Assembly (NCBI GenBank): GCA_964551995.1
Contig: CAZKFD010000024.1
Coordinates: 1 to 46,522 of the forward strand
DNA length: 46,522 nucleotides
Source: DATKJS01 sp964551995
Lineage (GTDB): Bacteria; Acidobacteriota; Aminicenantia; Aminicenantales; Saccharicenantaceae
Direction: 5' to 3'
Position numbers and translations under genes: made by a program. Shown here in pieces: positions 20,860 through 29,187 of this stretch. Under the pieces are notes generated by a model, which had not been told where the DNA came from, made no database searches, and was given only the letters and a program-made list of their open reading frames with translations. Position 1 is the first letter of the stretch; each line of letters opens with the position of its first letter.

Positions 20860-22500
20860 CTATTCTTCCGCCATATGAGGATAGGTGAAATCGCGCGGCG
20901 GGCTGAAGTTCTCCTTGATGGCTCTCGGGCTCGTCCAGCGCAGCAGGTTGAAATAGCCCCCTGCTTTGTCGTTCGTACCGCTCATCCGGCCGCCGCCGAA
21001 CGGCTGCTGGCCGACGACGGCGCCGGTGGGCTTGTCGTTGATGTAGATATTGCCGGCGGCCTGGGCCAGCCCGTCGAGCGCCAGGCGGATCAGGCTCCGG
21101 TTTTTGCCGAAGACCGAGCCGGTCAGGGCATAGGGACTCGTCCCGTCGACGAGCTCGAGCGTCTCTGCGAAGGCCGCATCGTCGTAGACGTAAACGGTGA
21201 GCACGGGGCCGAAGATCTCCTCCTCCATCCCCCGGAACTTCGGGTTTGACGTCGTGACGACCGTCGGCCGGATGAAATACCCCGTCCTGTCGTCGCACTC
21301 CCCTCCGATGACGACCTCCGCCTCGGGAGACAAGCGGGCGTAGGCGATATAGCCGGCGATCCGGTCGTAGGCCGTCCGGTCGATGACGGCGCCCATGAAC
21401 GTGCGGAAATCGGCGACGTCGCCGACACGGGCCTCGGCGGCCATGTGCGCCATTCTATCCCTGAGACCGGGCCAGAGGGATTTCGGGATATAGGCCCGGC
21501 TCGCGGCCGAGCATTTCTGGCCCTGGTACTCGTAGGCCCCCCGGAACATGGCTACGGCAAGCTCGTCGGGGTCCGCGTCCGGGCAGGCCAGGATGAAGTC
21601 CTTCCCCCCGGTCTCGCCGACCAGCCGCGGGTAGTTCCGGTAGATTCTCTTCTCAAGGTTCCCGGCAACGCGCAGCCAGATGGAAATGAAGGTTGCCGTC
21701 GAGCCCGTGAAGTGCACGCCGGCGAGGTCGCGGTGGTCGAGTGCGGGACCGGCAATCTCCGGGCCCGGCCCGGGGACCATGTTGATGACGCCGTCGGGCA
21801 AGCCCGCCTCGAGGAGAATCCGCATGAAATGGTGCGCGCTGAGGACGGCGTTGCTCGCCGGCTTCCAGACGACGGTGTTGCCCATCATGGCCGGGGCCGT
21901 GGGCAGATTGCCGGAGATGGACATGAAGTTGAACGGCGCGACGGCGAAGACGAAACCGTCGAGGGGCCGGTACTCAAGCTTGTTCCAGGCGCCCGCCGGA
22001 TTGCCCTCGGGCTGCCCGGAGTAGATCCGGCAGACGTAGGAAACGTTGAAGCGCAGGTAATCGGCGAGTTCGCAGACCGCGTCGATCTCGGCCTGGTAGA
22101 CGGTCTTGCTCTGGCCGAGCATCGTCGCGGCGTTCATCACATAGCGGTGGGGGCCGGTGAGGAGGTCGGCGGCCTTGAGGAAGATGGCGGCCTTATCCTC
22201 CCACGGCATCCGCTCCCAGGCCGGCCGAGCGGCAAGGGCAGCGGCGATCGCTTTCCGGGCGTCTGCGGAGCTTCCGGCATGGTAGACCCCGAGCGGCCTC
22301 GCGTGATCATGAGGGCAGGGGATCGGAGCCGTCCTGCCCGTCCGGGCCTCCCGCCCCCCGATGACAAGCGGCACCTCTACGGGGTGGCCGGCCTGGCGCT
22401 CGAGCTCCTTCTTTAGGAGCCTTTTTTCCTCCGAGCCCGGATCGTAGCTCTTGACGGGCTCGTTCACCGGCTTCGGCGTGACGAATCTTCCGTATGACAT
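20860..22500 (-). CDS. pruA: L-glutamate gamma-semialdehyde (P5C) dehydrogenase
   Basis: A 546-residue NAD-dependent aldehyde dehydrogenase that oxidises glutamate semialdehyde, the second step of proline breakdown, feeding glutamate to the citric acid cycle. The catalytic Cys lies in GQKCSAASRAYIP and the general base Glu in VGETGGKDFI. The N-terminal KPVNEPVKSYDPGS and the C-terminal AVVGQQPFGGGRMSGTNDKA are typical of the single-domain P5CDH (ALDH4A1-like) group. There is no proline dehydrogenase domain, so that step must be encoded elsewhere. ATG 22500 follows GGAGG; the in-frame start at 22548 is not favoured. Confidence 0.94.
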   Translation of the reverse strand: MSYGRFVTPKPVNEPVKSYDPGSEEKRLLKKELERQAGHPVEVPLVIGGREARTGRTAPIPCPHDHARPLGVYHAGSSADARKAIAAALAARPAWERMPWEDKAAIFLKAADLLTGPHRYVMNAATMLGQSKTVYQAEIDAVCELADYLRFNVSYVCRIYSGQPEGNPAGAWNKLEYRPLDGFVFAVAPFNFMSISGNLPTAPAMMGNTVVWKPASNAVLSAHHFMRILLEAGLPDGVINMVPGPGPEIAGPALDHRDLAGVHFTGSTATFISIWLRVAGNLEKRIYRNYPRLVGETGGKDFILACPDADPDELAVAMFRGAYEYQGQKCSAASRAYIPKSLWPGLRDRMAHMAAEARVGDVADFRTFMGAVIDRTAYDRIAGYIAYARLSPEAEVVIGGECDDRTGYFIRPTVVTTSNPKFRGMEEEIFGPVLTVYVYDDAAFAETLELVDGTSPYALTGSVFGKNRSLIRLALDGLAQAAGNIYINDKPTGAVVGQQPFGGGRMSGTNDKAGGYFNLLRWTSPRAIKENFSPPRDFTYPHMAEE

Positions 22501-22530
22501 CGTTCCCTCCTTCCCGTCGCGACGCTCACA

Positions 22531-22558
22531 ACTATACAGCTTTCCCATTTCGCCTCAA
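22531..22558 (-). promoter_or_regulatory. Promoter of pruA
   Basis: On the minus strand TTGAGG (22558-22553), 16 bases, TATAGT (22536-22531), 31 bases before ATG 22500. Confidence 0.45.
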
Positions 22559-22623
22559 AATCAAAGGGGCCGCCTCGGGCCGGCCGATCCGCGCTCCGGT
22601 CCGTTTCATTGGTACGCCGGCTA

Positions 22624-22632
22624 TGCTATACT
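22624..22632 (+). promoter_or_regulatory. Extended -10 promoter of homoserine dehydrogenase gene
   Basis: TGCTATACT: a TG one base before TATACT makes an extended -10. No good -35 box is seen 17 bases upstream. The start codon with AGGAGG follows 36 bases later. Confidence 0.45.
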
Positions 22633-22667
22633 TGAACGGTCGCCAAACCCGCCTAGGAGGCGTTCTC

Positions 22668-23735
22668 ATGGAATACCGGATCGGCCTGATCGGCTGTGGG
22701 ACCGTCGGCCAGGGGCTCCTCGAAATCCTGGACAGGAAGAAGGAATTCCTCCGCGACGCCCACGATTTCGAGGCCCGGGTCGTGGCCATCTCGGACAAGC
22801 TCAAAGGCACGCTGGTCATCCCGGAGGGGATCGATATCCCCCTCGTCCTCGGCCTCCTCGGACGGGGCCGGAGCCTCTCCGACTACCCGAAAGCGAAACC
22901 CGGACAGGCCGAACCCCTCGACCCCCTGGATATGATCGAGAAGACCGACGCCCAGATCATCGCCGAGCTAACGTATACGGACATCAAGACCGCCGAGCCG
23001 GCCACGAGCTACATCAAGAAGGCCCTGCGGACAGGCAAGCACGTCGTCACTTCCAACAAGGGCCCGGCCGCCCTGCATTACCGCGAACTCAGGGAACTCG
23101 CCCGCCAGAACGGGCTCCAATTCAGGATCGAGGGGACGGTCATGAGCGGAACGCCGGTATTCCACCTGGCCGAATGCGGCCTCTCCGGAAACGACATCCG
23201 CGAAGTCAAGGGGATCCTCAACGGGACGACGAACTTCATCCTGACCAAGATGGAGACCGAGGGCATGGACTACGCCGACGCGCTCAAGCTCGCCCAGAAA
23301 CTCGGCTACGCGGAGGCTGACCCGACGGCCGACGTCGAGGGCTTCGATGCCCTGGCCAAGGTCGTCATCCTCGCCAACGTCCTCCTCGGCGGCGCGCTCA
23401 AGACATCGGATGTGGTTCGCCAGGGCATCTCGTCCATCACCAAGGCCGACGTCGCAGCGGCTAAAGCGTCCGGTTTACGCTACAAGCTCATCGCCCAGGC
23501 GAAAAAGGAGGCCGGGACGATCGCCGCCTCCGTCGCGCCGCAAAAGCTCCCGCTCTCCGATCCCCTGGCCGGCGTCATGGGGGCCCAGAACGCTCTGAGC
23601 CTCGAAACGGACCTCATGGGGAAGATCACGATCCAGGGGGCCGGGGCCGGCAAGACGGAGACCGGCTTCTCGATCCTCTCGGACATGCTGGCCATCGCCC
23701 GCCGGCGGGGAGCGGAGTCTTCGAAGCGACCATGA
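22668..23735 (+). CDS. hom: Homoserine dehydrogenase
   Basis: The 355-residue enzyme reduces aspartate semialdehyde to homoserine for threonine and methionine synthesis. An N-terminal Rossmann motif (IGLIGCGTVGQGLLEIL) binds NAD(P). The segments VVTSNKGPAALHY, FRIEGTVMSGTPV and, in full, KGILNGTTNFILTKM then LGYAEADPTADVEGFDALAK define the catalytic domain, with Lys and Asp/Glu ligands in place. No C-terminal ACT domain is present, so allosteric control by threonine may be absent. ATG 22668 follows AGGAGG; an upstream in-frame extension to 22494 has no support. It is followed by a trans-sulfuration-type enzyme, so the two probably serve the methionine branch. Confidence 0.93.
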   Translation: MEYRIGLIGCGTVGQGLLEILDRKKEFLRDAHDFEARVVAISDKLKGTLVIPEGIDIPLVLGLLGRGRSLSDYPKAKPGQAEPLDPLDMIEKTDAQIIAELTYTDIKTAEPATSYIKKALRTGKHVVTSNKGPAALHYRELRELARQNGLQFRIEGTVMSGTPVFHLAECGLSGNDIREVKGILNGTTNFILTKMETEGMDYADALKLAQKLGYAEADPTADVEGFDALAKVVILANVLLGGALKTSDVVRQGISSITKADVAAAKASGLRYKLIAQAKKEAGTIAASVAPQKLPLSDPLAGVMGAQNALSLETDLMGKITIQGAGAGKTETGFSILSDMLAIARRRGAESSKRP

Positions 23736-23769
23736 AAAGTGACGCGGAGCGGCTCGGAGCGTCACTTTT
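23735..23769 (+). terminator. Hairpin directly after homoserine dehydrogenase
   Basis: AAAAGTGACGC (23735-23745) and GCGTCACTTTT (23759-23769) are perfect 11-bp arms around 13 bases. The stem begins within the stop codon. The A/T flanks suit a terminator that can work on either strand, although the T run is only four. Confidence 0.6.
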
Positions 23770-23862
23770 CAGAAATATTCGCGCAATCCTTTTGCGCCTC
23801 GGGAGGCCCCGCCACCGCCCAAAGCTTTGATCCATTGACAGGACTCGCACACGTTTAGGCGC

Positions 23863-23890
23863 TTGACTCGGGCCCTCGTTCCTTTATATC
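23863..23890 (+). promoter_or_regulatory. Promoter of the trans-sulfuration enzyme gene
   Basis: TTGACT (23863-23868), 16 bases, TATATC (23885-23890). The 90-base leader to ATG 23985 shows no SAM-riboswitch core that I recognise. Confidence 0.45.
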
Positions 23891-23984
23891 CTAAAAAATG
23901 AAAATAGCCGTGGTTACGGCCGGTTTCAGATCGTTCTATCTCGGTACGAATGTCAATCTGTCATCTTGATAAAATGGAGGATTC

Positions 23985-25394
23985 ATGAGTCCCGCCCAAG
24001 CCTACCGGCCCGGAGTTCAGAAGTACGTCGACGCCGCGCAGAAGCTCCTGGCCGAGCGGAAGGCCGCTGTGACGCGGATGAAGGCGATGAAATTCGATAC
24101 CATCGCCGTCCACGGCCTTTACACGGTCGAGGAGTCGCTCGGCCGGAACCAGGGGGCCGTGATCGAGCCCCTTTATCTTTCGGCGTCCCAGGCCTACGCC
24201 GACTCCGACGAGCTCGAGGCGGCTCTCGCCTATCTTGTCCCGACCTGGTGCTACACCCGGATCGCCAACCCGACGACCTACTACCTGGAATGGGTTTTGG
24301 CGCTCCTCGAGGGATACCGGACCGGCTGCGACACGTCGTGCGTCGTGACCGCTTCCGGTATGTCCGCGATCATGTCCGCGGCGGACCCCCTTCTCGTCAA
24401 GCAGAAGGACGGGCCCGAGCGAATCAATTTCGTTTCCTGCATTCAGGTTTACGGCGGGACGTTCCAGCAGTTTTCCGTCCGCAAGATGAAGGAACGCGGC
24501 CCCGAGGTCCGGTGGGTCCAGCATCCCTGGGACATAGAGGACTGGAAAACGAAGATCGACGAGGACACGCGCTTTCTCTACATGGAGATGCCCTCCAACC
24601 CTCAGCAGTCCTTCAGCGACATCAGGGCCCTGGCGGACCTCGCCCACTCCTGGGAGATCCCGCTCATCATCGACGCGACCTGCGCGACCCCGGCCCTGAT
24701 GCGGCCCATCGCCCACGGCGCGGACATCGTCGTCCACTCCCTGACGAAATCGATCACCATGGGCGGCTTCGCCATCGGCGGCGCCCTCATCAGCCGGAAC
24801 CCGATCGTGACCAAGGTCAAGAACGACAACCCGCTGTTCAAAGAGAGCTTCGCCGAATATGTGAAATTCCTGCCCTACCGGGACAACGGGCCGGCCTCCT
24901 CGCCCGTCAACGCGATCTTCGCCCTGAACGATCTCCGGACCCTGCGCTCCAAGATGGACCTCGTGAGCTCAAACTGCCAGGCCGTCGCCGAGTACCTGCA
25001 GTTCCATCCCAAGGTCTACCAGGTCGACTACCTGGGCCTGCCGAGCTACCATCTTCATAAGATCGCCCAAAAATACATGAAGCTCGTCGATTCCGACGAC
25101 GGCCAGGGCCGCGAGGTCAACCGCTACGGCCACCTGATGGGCTTCCGCGTCGACGGCCCGCCCGAGAGCGCCCGCAAAGTCTTCGACAATCTCAGGATGA
25201 TCTACCGGGCCACGGACCTCGGCCGGATCAAGAGCGTCGCCACGATCCCCGCGATCTCGACGCATCAACAGCAGGGCGAGGAAGCGCGCAAAGCAGCCGA
25301 CGTCCCGCCCCAGCTCATCCGCCTTTGTGTCGGCGGCGAGCACCCCGACGACATCATCGGTGATCTCGACCAGGCTCTGAAGTCCATCGGGTGA
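23985..25394 (+). CDS. PLP-dependent Cys/Met metabolism (trans-sulfuration) enzyme
   Basis: The 469-residue fold-type I PLP enzyme has KFDTIAVHGLYTVEE near the start, YTRIANPTTYYLEWVLALLEG, the cofactor-stacking VVTASGMSAIMSA, and VVHSLTKSITMGGFAIGGAL with the Schiff-base Lys in SLTKS. The C-terminus PPQLIRLCVGGEHPDDIIGDL is the family's typical end. Members include cystathionine gamma-synthase, O-acetylhomoserine sulfhydrylase and methionine gamma-lyase; sequence alone does not separate them here. It is longer than the usual 380-430 residues, with about 50 extra N-terminal residues. Placement after hom favours homoserine-derived methionine synthesis. ATG follows GGAGG. Confidence 0.85.
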   Translation: MSPAQAYRPGVQKYVDAAQKLLAERKAAVTRMKAMKFDTIAVHGLYTVEESLGRNQGAVIEPLYLSASQAYADSDELEAALAYLVPTWCYTRIANPTTYYLEWVLALLEGYRTGCDTSCVVTASGMSAIMSAADPLLVKQKDGPERINFVSCIQVYGGTFQQFSVRKMKERGPEVRWVQHPWDIEDWKTKIDEDTRFLYMEMPSNPQQSFSDIRALADLAHSWEIPLIIDATCATPALMRPIAHGADIVVHSLTKSITMGGFAIGGALISRNPIVTKVKNDNPLFKESFAEYVKFLPYRDNGPASSPVNAIFALNDLRTLRSKMDLVSSNCQAVAEYLQFHPKVYQVDYLGLPSYHLHKIAQKYMKLVDSDDGQGREVNRYGHLMGFRVDGPPESARKVFDNLRMIYRATDLGRIKSVATIPAISTHQQQGEEARKAADVPPQLIRLCVGGEHPDDIIGDLDQALKSIG

Positions 25395-25442
25395 GCCGCG
25401 GCCGTGCCGCGCCCTGCCGGGCCGGCGGCTCCCCGTATCGTC

Positions 25443-26864
25443 CTAGGACTTCGGCAGATACCAGCAGATAACCTTGGGTTCGGTCATCTCCTGAAGGGCG
25501 AATTTGACGCCCTCGCGCCCGAGGCCGGAGTTCTTGATGCCTCCGAACGGCATGGAATCCAGGCGGTAGTCCGTCGAATCGTTGATCATGACCCCGCCGC
25601 AGTCCAGGCCGTAGGCCAGCTTGAACGCCATATCCACGTCCCTCGTGAACACGGCGGCCTGGAGGCCGTAATCGATGCTGTTCGCCTCGGCCAGGGCCTC
25701 GTCCGCATCCGCCACGGAGTAGAGATTGACGGTCGGGCCGAAGACCTCTTCGGCATGGACCCGGGCGGTCTTCGGCACGTTCTCCAGGACGGTCGGCTCG
25801 AGGAGCGCGGCCTGGCGCCGCCCTCCCGCCAGGACCCTGGCGCCGGCCTTCTCGGCTTCGCGAATCCACCCTTCCAGCCGCTTGGCCGCGCCCTCGGTGA
25901 TCATCGGCCCCATGTCCGTCTCTTCCTTGAGCTTGTCGCCAATCTTGTAACCCTTGGTGATCTCAACGAAGCGCTTCTTGAACGGCTCGTAGACGTCCCG
26001 GTGAATGTAGATGCGCTGGACGCCGATGCAGTTCTGGCCAGCGGCCCAGAAGGCCCCCGAGACGCAGGTCTCCGCCGCCCATGCCAGGTCCGCGTCCTTC
26101 CAGACGATGACGGGCGAGTTGGACCCCAACTCCAGGCCGACTTTTTTCAGGCCGGCGATCTTGATGATCCGCAGCCCCGCTTCGACGCCGCCGGTGAAAG
26201 AGATCATGCGCGGCCGTGGATCGGCGGCCATCGCGTCGCCGATCTCGCCGCCGAACCCGGTGACCACCTGCATGACGAGCGGGGGGAGGCCTGCCTCCAT
26301 GAACGCTTCGACGAGCTTGATCCCGGACAGTGGAGTCACGGTGGCAGGCTTGAGGACCACGGAGTTGCCCGCCGCGACGGCCGGGCCGAGCTTGTGGGCG
26401 ACCAGGTTCAGGGGGTCGTTGAAGGGCGTGATGGCCAGGACGACACCGATGGGCACCCGCTCATAATAACCGCGCCGTTTCTCCCCGCCGGGAAACGAGC
26501 TGAAGGGGATGGTCTCGCCCTGGATGCGTTTGGCCTCCTCGGCCGAAACCGTGAGCGTGTTGACGCACCGCCTCGCCTCCTTGCGGGCCTCGCGGATGGT
26601 CTTGGAGCCCTCCCTGGCGATCGTCGAGGCGAAGTCCTCAAGCCGGCCCTCCACGATCCTGGCGGTCTTGATCAGGATCTGGGCCCTGTCGTAAACGGTC
26701 ATCTTCCGGGCGGTTTCGAAGCCCCGGACCGCGGCGGCCATGGCGGCGTCCACATCGCCCGTGGTCGCGCGGGGGACCGTATCGATCAGAGAATCATCAA
26801 AGGGGTCCCGGACCTCGATCTTTTCGCGGCGGTCCACCCACTTGCCGCCGAGCAGCATCTTCAT
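25443..26864 (-). CDS. Aldehyde dehydrogenase family protein
   Basis: The 473-residue NAD(P)-dependent dehydrogenase has GVVLAITPFNDPLNLVAHK (cofactor and oxyanion Asn), ISFTGGVEAG, LELGSNSPVIV with the general base Glu, and WAAGQNCIGVQRIYI with the catalytic Cys. The ending DSMPFGGIKNSGLGREG is typical. The set resembles lactaldehyde, succinate-semialdehyde and non-phosphorylating glyceraldehyde-3-phosphate dehydrogenases; the substrate cannot be fixed. ATG 26864 follows GGAGAG. It is a single-gene unit convergent with the PLP enzyme. The leader holds a GACATC/GATGTC inverted repeat (26891-26913) that could be an operator. Confidence 0.9.
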   Translation of the reverse strand: MKMLLGGKWVDRREKIEVRDPFDDSLIDTVPRATTGDVDAAMAAAVRGFETARKMTVYDRAQILIKTARIVEGRLEDFASTIAREGSKTIREARKEARRCVNTLTVSAEEAKRIQGETIPFSSFPGGEKRRGYYERVPIGVVLAITPFNDPLNLVAHKLGPAVAAGNSVVLKPATVTPLSGIKLVEAFMEAGLPPLVMQVVTGFGGEIGDAMAADPRPRMISFTGGVEAGLRIIKIAGLKKVGLELGSNSPVIVWKDADLAWAAETCVSGAFWAAGQNCIGVQRIYIHRDVYEPFKKRFVEITKGYKIGDKLKEETDMGPMITEGAAKRLEGWIREAEKAGARVLAGGRRQAALLEPTVLENVPKTARVHAEEVFGPTVNLYSVADADEALAEANSIDYGLQAAVFTRDVDMAFKLAYGLDCGGVMINDSTDYRLDSMPFGGIKNSGLGREGVKFALQEMTEPKVICWYLPKS

Positions 26865-26929
26865 GATTGGCTCTCCTCGCAGAATAAGCAGACATCAGCC
26901 GACGAACGATGTCTCGCGATGACGAGGGA

Positions 26930-26959
26930 ATACTACCGGCTGCCCGCCTGCATTGTCAA
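26930..26959 (-). promoter_or_regulatory. Promoter of the aldehyde dehydrogenase gene
   Basis: On the minus strand TTGACA (26959-26954), 18 bases, TAGTAT (26935-26930). A 6-bp inverted repeat (26891-26896 with 26908-26913) lies just downstream in the leader. Confidence 0.5.
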
Positions 26960-27028
26960 GAACGCCGACGCCTCGGACGGCCGGCCCGGAAACGGCGCGC
27001 GGAGCAGGTCCCGGCCGATGCCGCGCGG

Positions 27029-27057
27029 TTGAATTCCCCGTTCACTTCCTTTACAAT
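27029..27057 (+). promoter_or_regulatory. Promoter of murA, implying a leaderless mRNA
   Basis: TTGAAT (27029-27034), 17 bases, TACAAT (27052-27057). The ATG starts only 8 bases after the -10 box, where transcription itself should begin, and there is no ribosome site. Confidence 0.6.
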
Positions 27058-27064
27058 CGGGCCG

Positions 27065-28327
27065 ATGGAAAAGATGCGGATCCGCGGCGGCCCCGACCTC
27101 CGCCTGAAGGGCAAAGTGCGGATCAGCGGGGCCAAGAACGCGGCCCTCCCCGCCATCGCCGCCGGCCTTCTGACCAGCGGGGAGATCCGGCTGACGAACG
27201 TGCCGCGCGTCAAGGACGTGCACACCATCCTGACGCTGATCGAGCAGCTCGGCGGATCGGCGACCCTCGACGGCGGCTCGGTCTCCGTGCGCGTCCCCAG
27301 GATCACCTCCGACGAAGCCTCCTACGAGCTCGTGCGGGCGATGCGCGCTTCCGTCCTCGTCCTCGGGCCCCTCCTGGCCAGGTTCGGCAAGGCGGCCGTC
27401 GCCCTGCCCGGCGGCTGCGCTATCGGGTCCCGGCCTGTAGACCTTCACATCGGCGGCCTGCAGAAGCTCGGCGCGAAGATCTCGCTCGAGCACGGCTACA
27501 TCCAGGCCCAGGCCGAGAGACTCTGCGGCGCTGTGATCGAGTTCGAAAAGAAGACCGTGACCGGCACGGAGAACCTCCTCATGGCCGCGGCCCTGGCCCG
27601 GGGCGAGACGGTCCTGAAGAACTGCGCCATCGAGCCGGAGGTGACCGACCTCGCGGTCCTCCTGAACAAGATGGGGGCGCGGATCGAATGGGTCGGGGAC
27701 GATACCGCCCGCATCGAGGGCGTGGGCGAGCTCGCCGGGGCGGAGCATGCGATCATCCCCGACCGGATCGAGGCGGGCACGTTCCTCGTCGCCGGGGCCC
27801 TGACCGGCGGGGACGTTCTCCTGACCGGCGTCGAGCCCGTCCACGTCCGGACGGTCATCGATAAGCTCTGCGCTTCCGGGGCCGTCATCGAATCCGAGGG
27901 CGACGACGCCCTCCGCGTCTACGGCAGCCGGGAGATCAAGCCTCAGGACGTCACGACGTCGCCCTATCCCGGCTTTCCCACGGACATGCAGGCTCAGTTC
28001 ATGGTCCTGATGACGCAGGCCCAGGGGACGTCCATCATCACCGAGACGATCTTCGACCGGCGCTTCTCGCACGTCAACGAGCTCCTGCGGCTGGGGGCAG
28101 CGATCGAAGTCCAGGGGGACAAGGCCGTCGTCCGGGGCAAGACGCTGCTGTCCGGGGCCGAGGTCACGGCCACCGACCTCCGCGCCTCCGCGTCCCTTGT
28201 CCTGGCCGGGCTCATCGCCTCCGGGGAGACCGTACTCAGCGAGATCGAGCACCTCGATCGCGGCTACGAGAGGCTCGAGGAGAAACTCCGCGACCTGGGC
28301 GCCTCGGTCGAGAGGTTCGCCGGCTGA
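27065..28327 (+). CDS. murA: UDP-N-acetylglucosamine 1-carboxyvinyltransferase (MurA)
   Basis: The 420-residue enzyme transfers enolpyruvate from PEP to UDP-GlcNAc, the committed step of peptidoglycan synthesis. SGAKNAALPAIAA near the start, the Cys loop ALPGGCAIGSRPVDLH (catalytic Cys, target of fosfomycin), GTENLLMAAALARG, IIPDRIEAGTFLVAGAL and PYPGFPTDMQAQFMVLM are all present. Length is normal. ATG 27065 sits at the expected transcription start, so initiation is probably leaderless. The gene leads a rightward run with the HIT, NYN and DUF2520 genes, at 11 bases, 27 bases and a 4-base overlap. Confidence 0.96.
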   Translation: MEKMRIRGGPDLRLKGKVRISGAKNAALPAIAAGLLTSGEIRLTNVPRVKDVHTILTLIEQLGGSATLDGGSVSVRVPRITSDEASYELVRAMRASVLVLGPLLARFGKAAVALPGGCAIGSRPVDLHIGGLQKLGAKISLEHGYIQAQAERLCGAVIEFEKKTVTGTENLLMAAALARGETVLKNCAIEPEVTDLAVLLNKMGARIEWVGDDTARIEGVGELAGAEHAIIPDRIEAGTFLVAGALTGGDVLLTGVEPVHVRTVIDKLCASGAVIESEGDDALRVYGSREIKPQDVTTSPYPGFPTDMQAQFMVLMTQAQGTSIITETIFDRRFSHVNELLRLGAAIEVQGDKAVVRGKTLLSGAEVTATDLRASASLVLAGLIASGETVLSEIEHLDRGYERLEEKLRDLGASVERFAG

Positions 28328-28338
28328 GAGGAGGAATC

Positions 28339-28683
28339 ATGGACGATTGCCTGTTCTGCCGCATCGTGAAAAAAGAGATCCCGGCGAAGATCGTCTACGA
28401 GGACGCTAAGTTTCTGGCCTTCGAGGACATCCGGCCCCAGGCGCCCGTCCACATCCTCATCATCCCCAAGGACCATTTCGCCTCGCTCAACGAAACTCCC
28501 GCCGGAGCCGAAGCCCTGCTCGGCGAGATGCTCCTGCGCGCCCGGGAGATCGCCCGGGAAAAGCGCGTGGCGTCGAGCGGCTACCGAATTGTCCTCAACA
28601 CCGCCCGGGACTCCGGCCAGGAGGTTCTGCACATCCACCTGCACGTCCTCGGCGGGCGACGGATGGGCTGGCCTCCCGGCTGA
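28339..28683 (+). CDS. HIT-family nucleotide hydrolase/transferase (HinT-like)
   Basis: The 114-residue protein opens with DDCLFCRIVKKEIPA (zinc-type Cys pair) and ends with the histidine triad VLHIHLHVLGGRRM, where the middle His is the nucleophile. HinT proteins hydrolyse AMP-lysine or similar phosphoramidates in the cytosol. Start ATG 28339 follows GAGGAGG, 11 bases after the murA stop, so it is probably co-transcribed with murA. Confidence 0.93.
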   Translation: MDDCLFCRIVKKEIPAKIVYEDAKFLAFEDIRPQAPVHILIIPKDHFASLNETPAGAEALLGEMLLRAREIAREKRVASSGYRIVLNTARDSGQEVLHIHLHVLGGRRMGWPPG

Positions 28684-28710
28684 GGCCCCGGGCCTGCACG
28701 GCCGCCTCCC

Positions 28711-29187
28711 ATGGCCTACTTGATCGACGGCAACAACCTGCTCGGCCGGATCGCCCCGCACGAGCTCAAGGAGCGCGGGGCGCGCGAAGGGCTCGTCGGC
28801 CGGCTTCTCGCCTTCCAGAAGGTGACGCGCGCACGCATCTTTCTGGTTTTCGACGGCAATCCCGAGCCCGATCCGACGTCCGCGGCGCTCAACCCCAAGT
28901 TCACGGTCCTCTTTCCTGGCGAGGGGCAGAGCGCCGACGACGTCATCCGGGAGGTCATCGGCCGCCTAACGGACCGCCGGAGGTTTTTTGTCGTCAGCTC
29001 GGACCGCGACATCCGGGAATTCGCCAAGGCGAGCGGCGTGACGCCGCTCGCGTCTGAGGCCTTCGCCCGGGAGCTCAAAGAGGCCCTAAAGGAAAGGAAG
29101 AAGCAGAGGGAGCTGGAGAAGCGGACCGACGCGCCTTCGCCCCTCGAGGTCGACCTTTGGGACGAGGTCTTCAAGTCGAAGTCATGA
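28711..29187 (+). CDS. NYN-domain (YacP-like) putative RNase
   Basis: The 158-residue protein carries the acidic sites of PIN-like NYN nucleases: YLIDGNNLLG at the N-terminus, FLVFDGNPEPD, then GQSADDVIREVIG, and VVSSDRDIREFA. YacP/Rae1-type members cleave mRNA on the ribosome or mature RNA. The last 40 residues are a charged helix. It is linked to the next gene by an ATGA overlap. Confidence 0.8.
   Translation: MAYLIDGNNLLGRIAPHELKERGAREGLVGRLLAFQKVTRARIFLVFDGNPEPDPTSAALNPKFTVLFPGEGQSADDVIREVIGRLTDRRRFFVVSSDRDIREFAKASGVTPLASEAFARELKEALKERKKQRELEKRTDAPSPLEVDLWDEVFKSKS

Noticed and set aside
23891..23984. Possible SAM or other methionine riboswitch before the trans-sulfuration enzyme
   Set aside because: The leader is short, and I cannot draw the conserved kink-turn and pseudoknot elements.
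25404..28252. Long antisense frames over the aldehyde dehydrogenase and murA
   Set aside because: No recognisable motif and no ribosome site; the opposing genes are certain.
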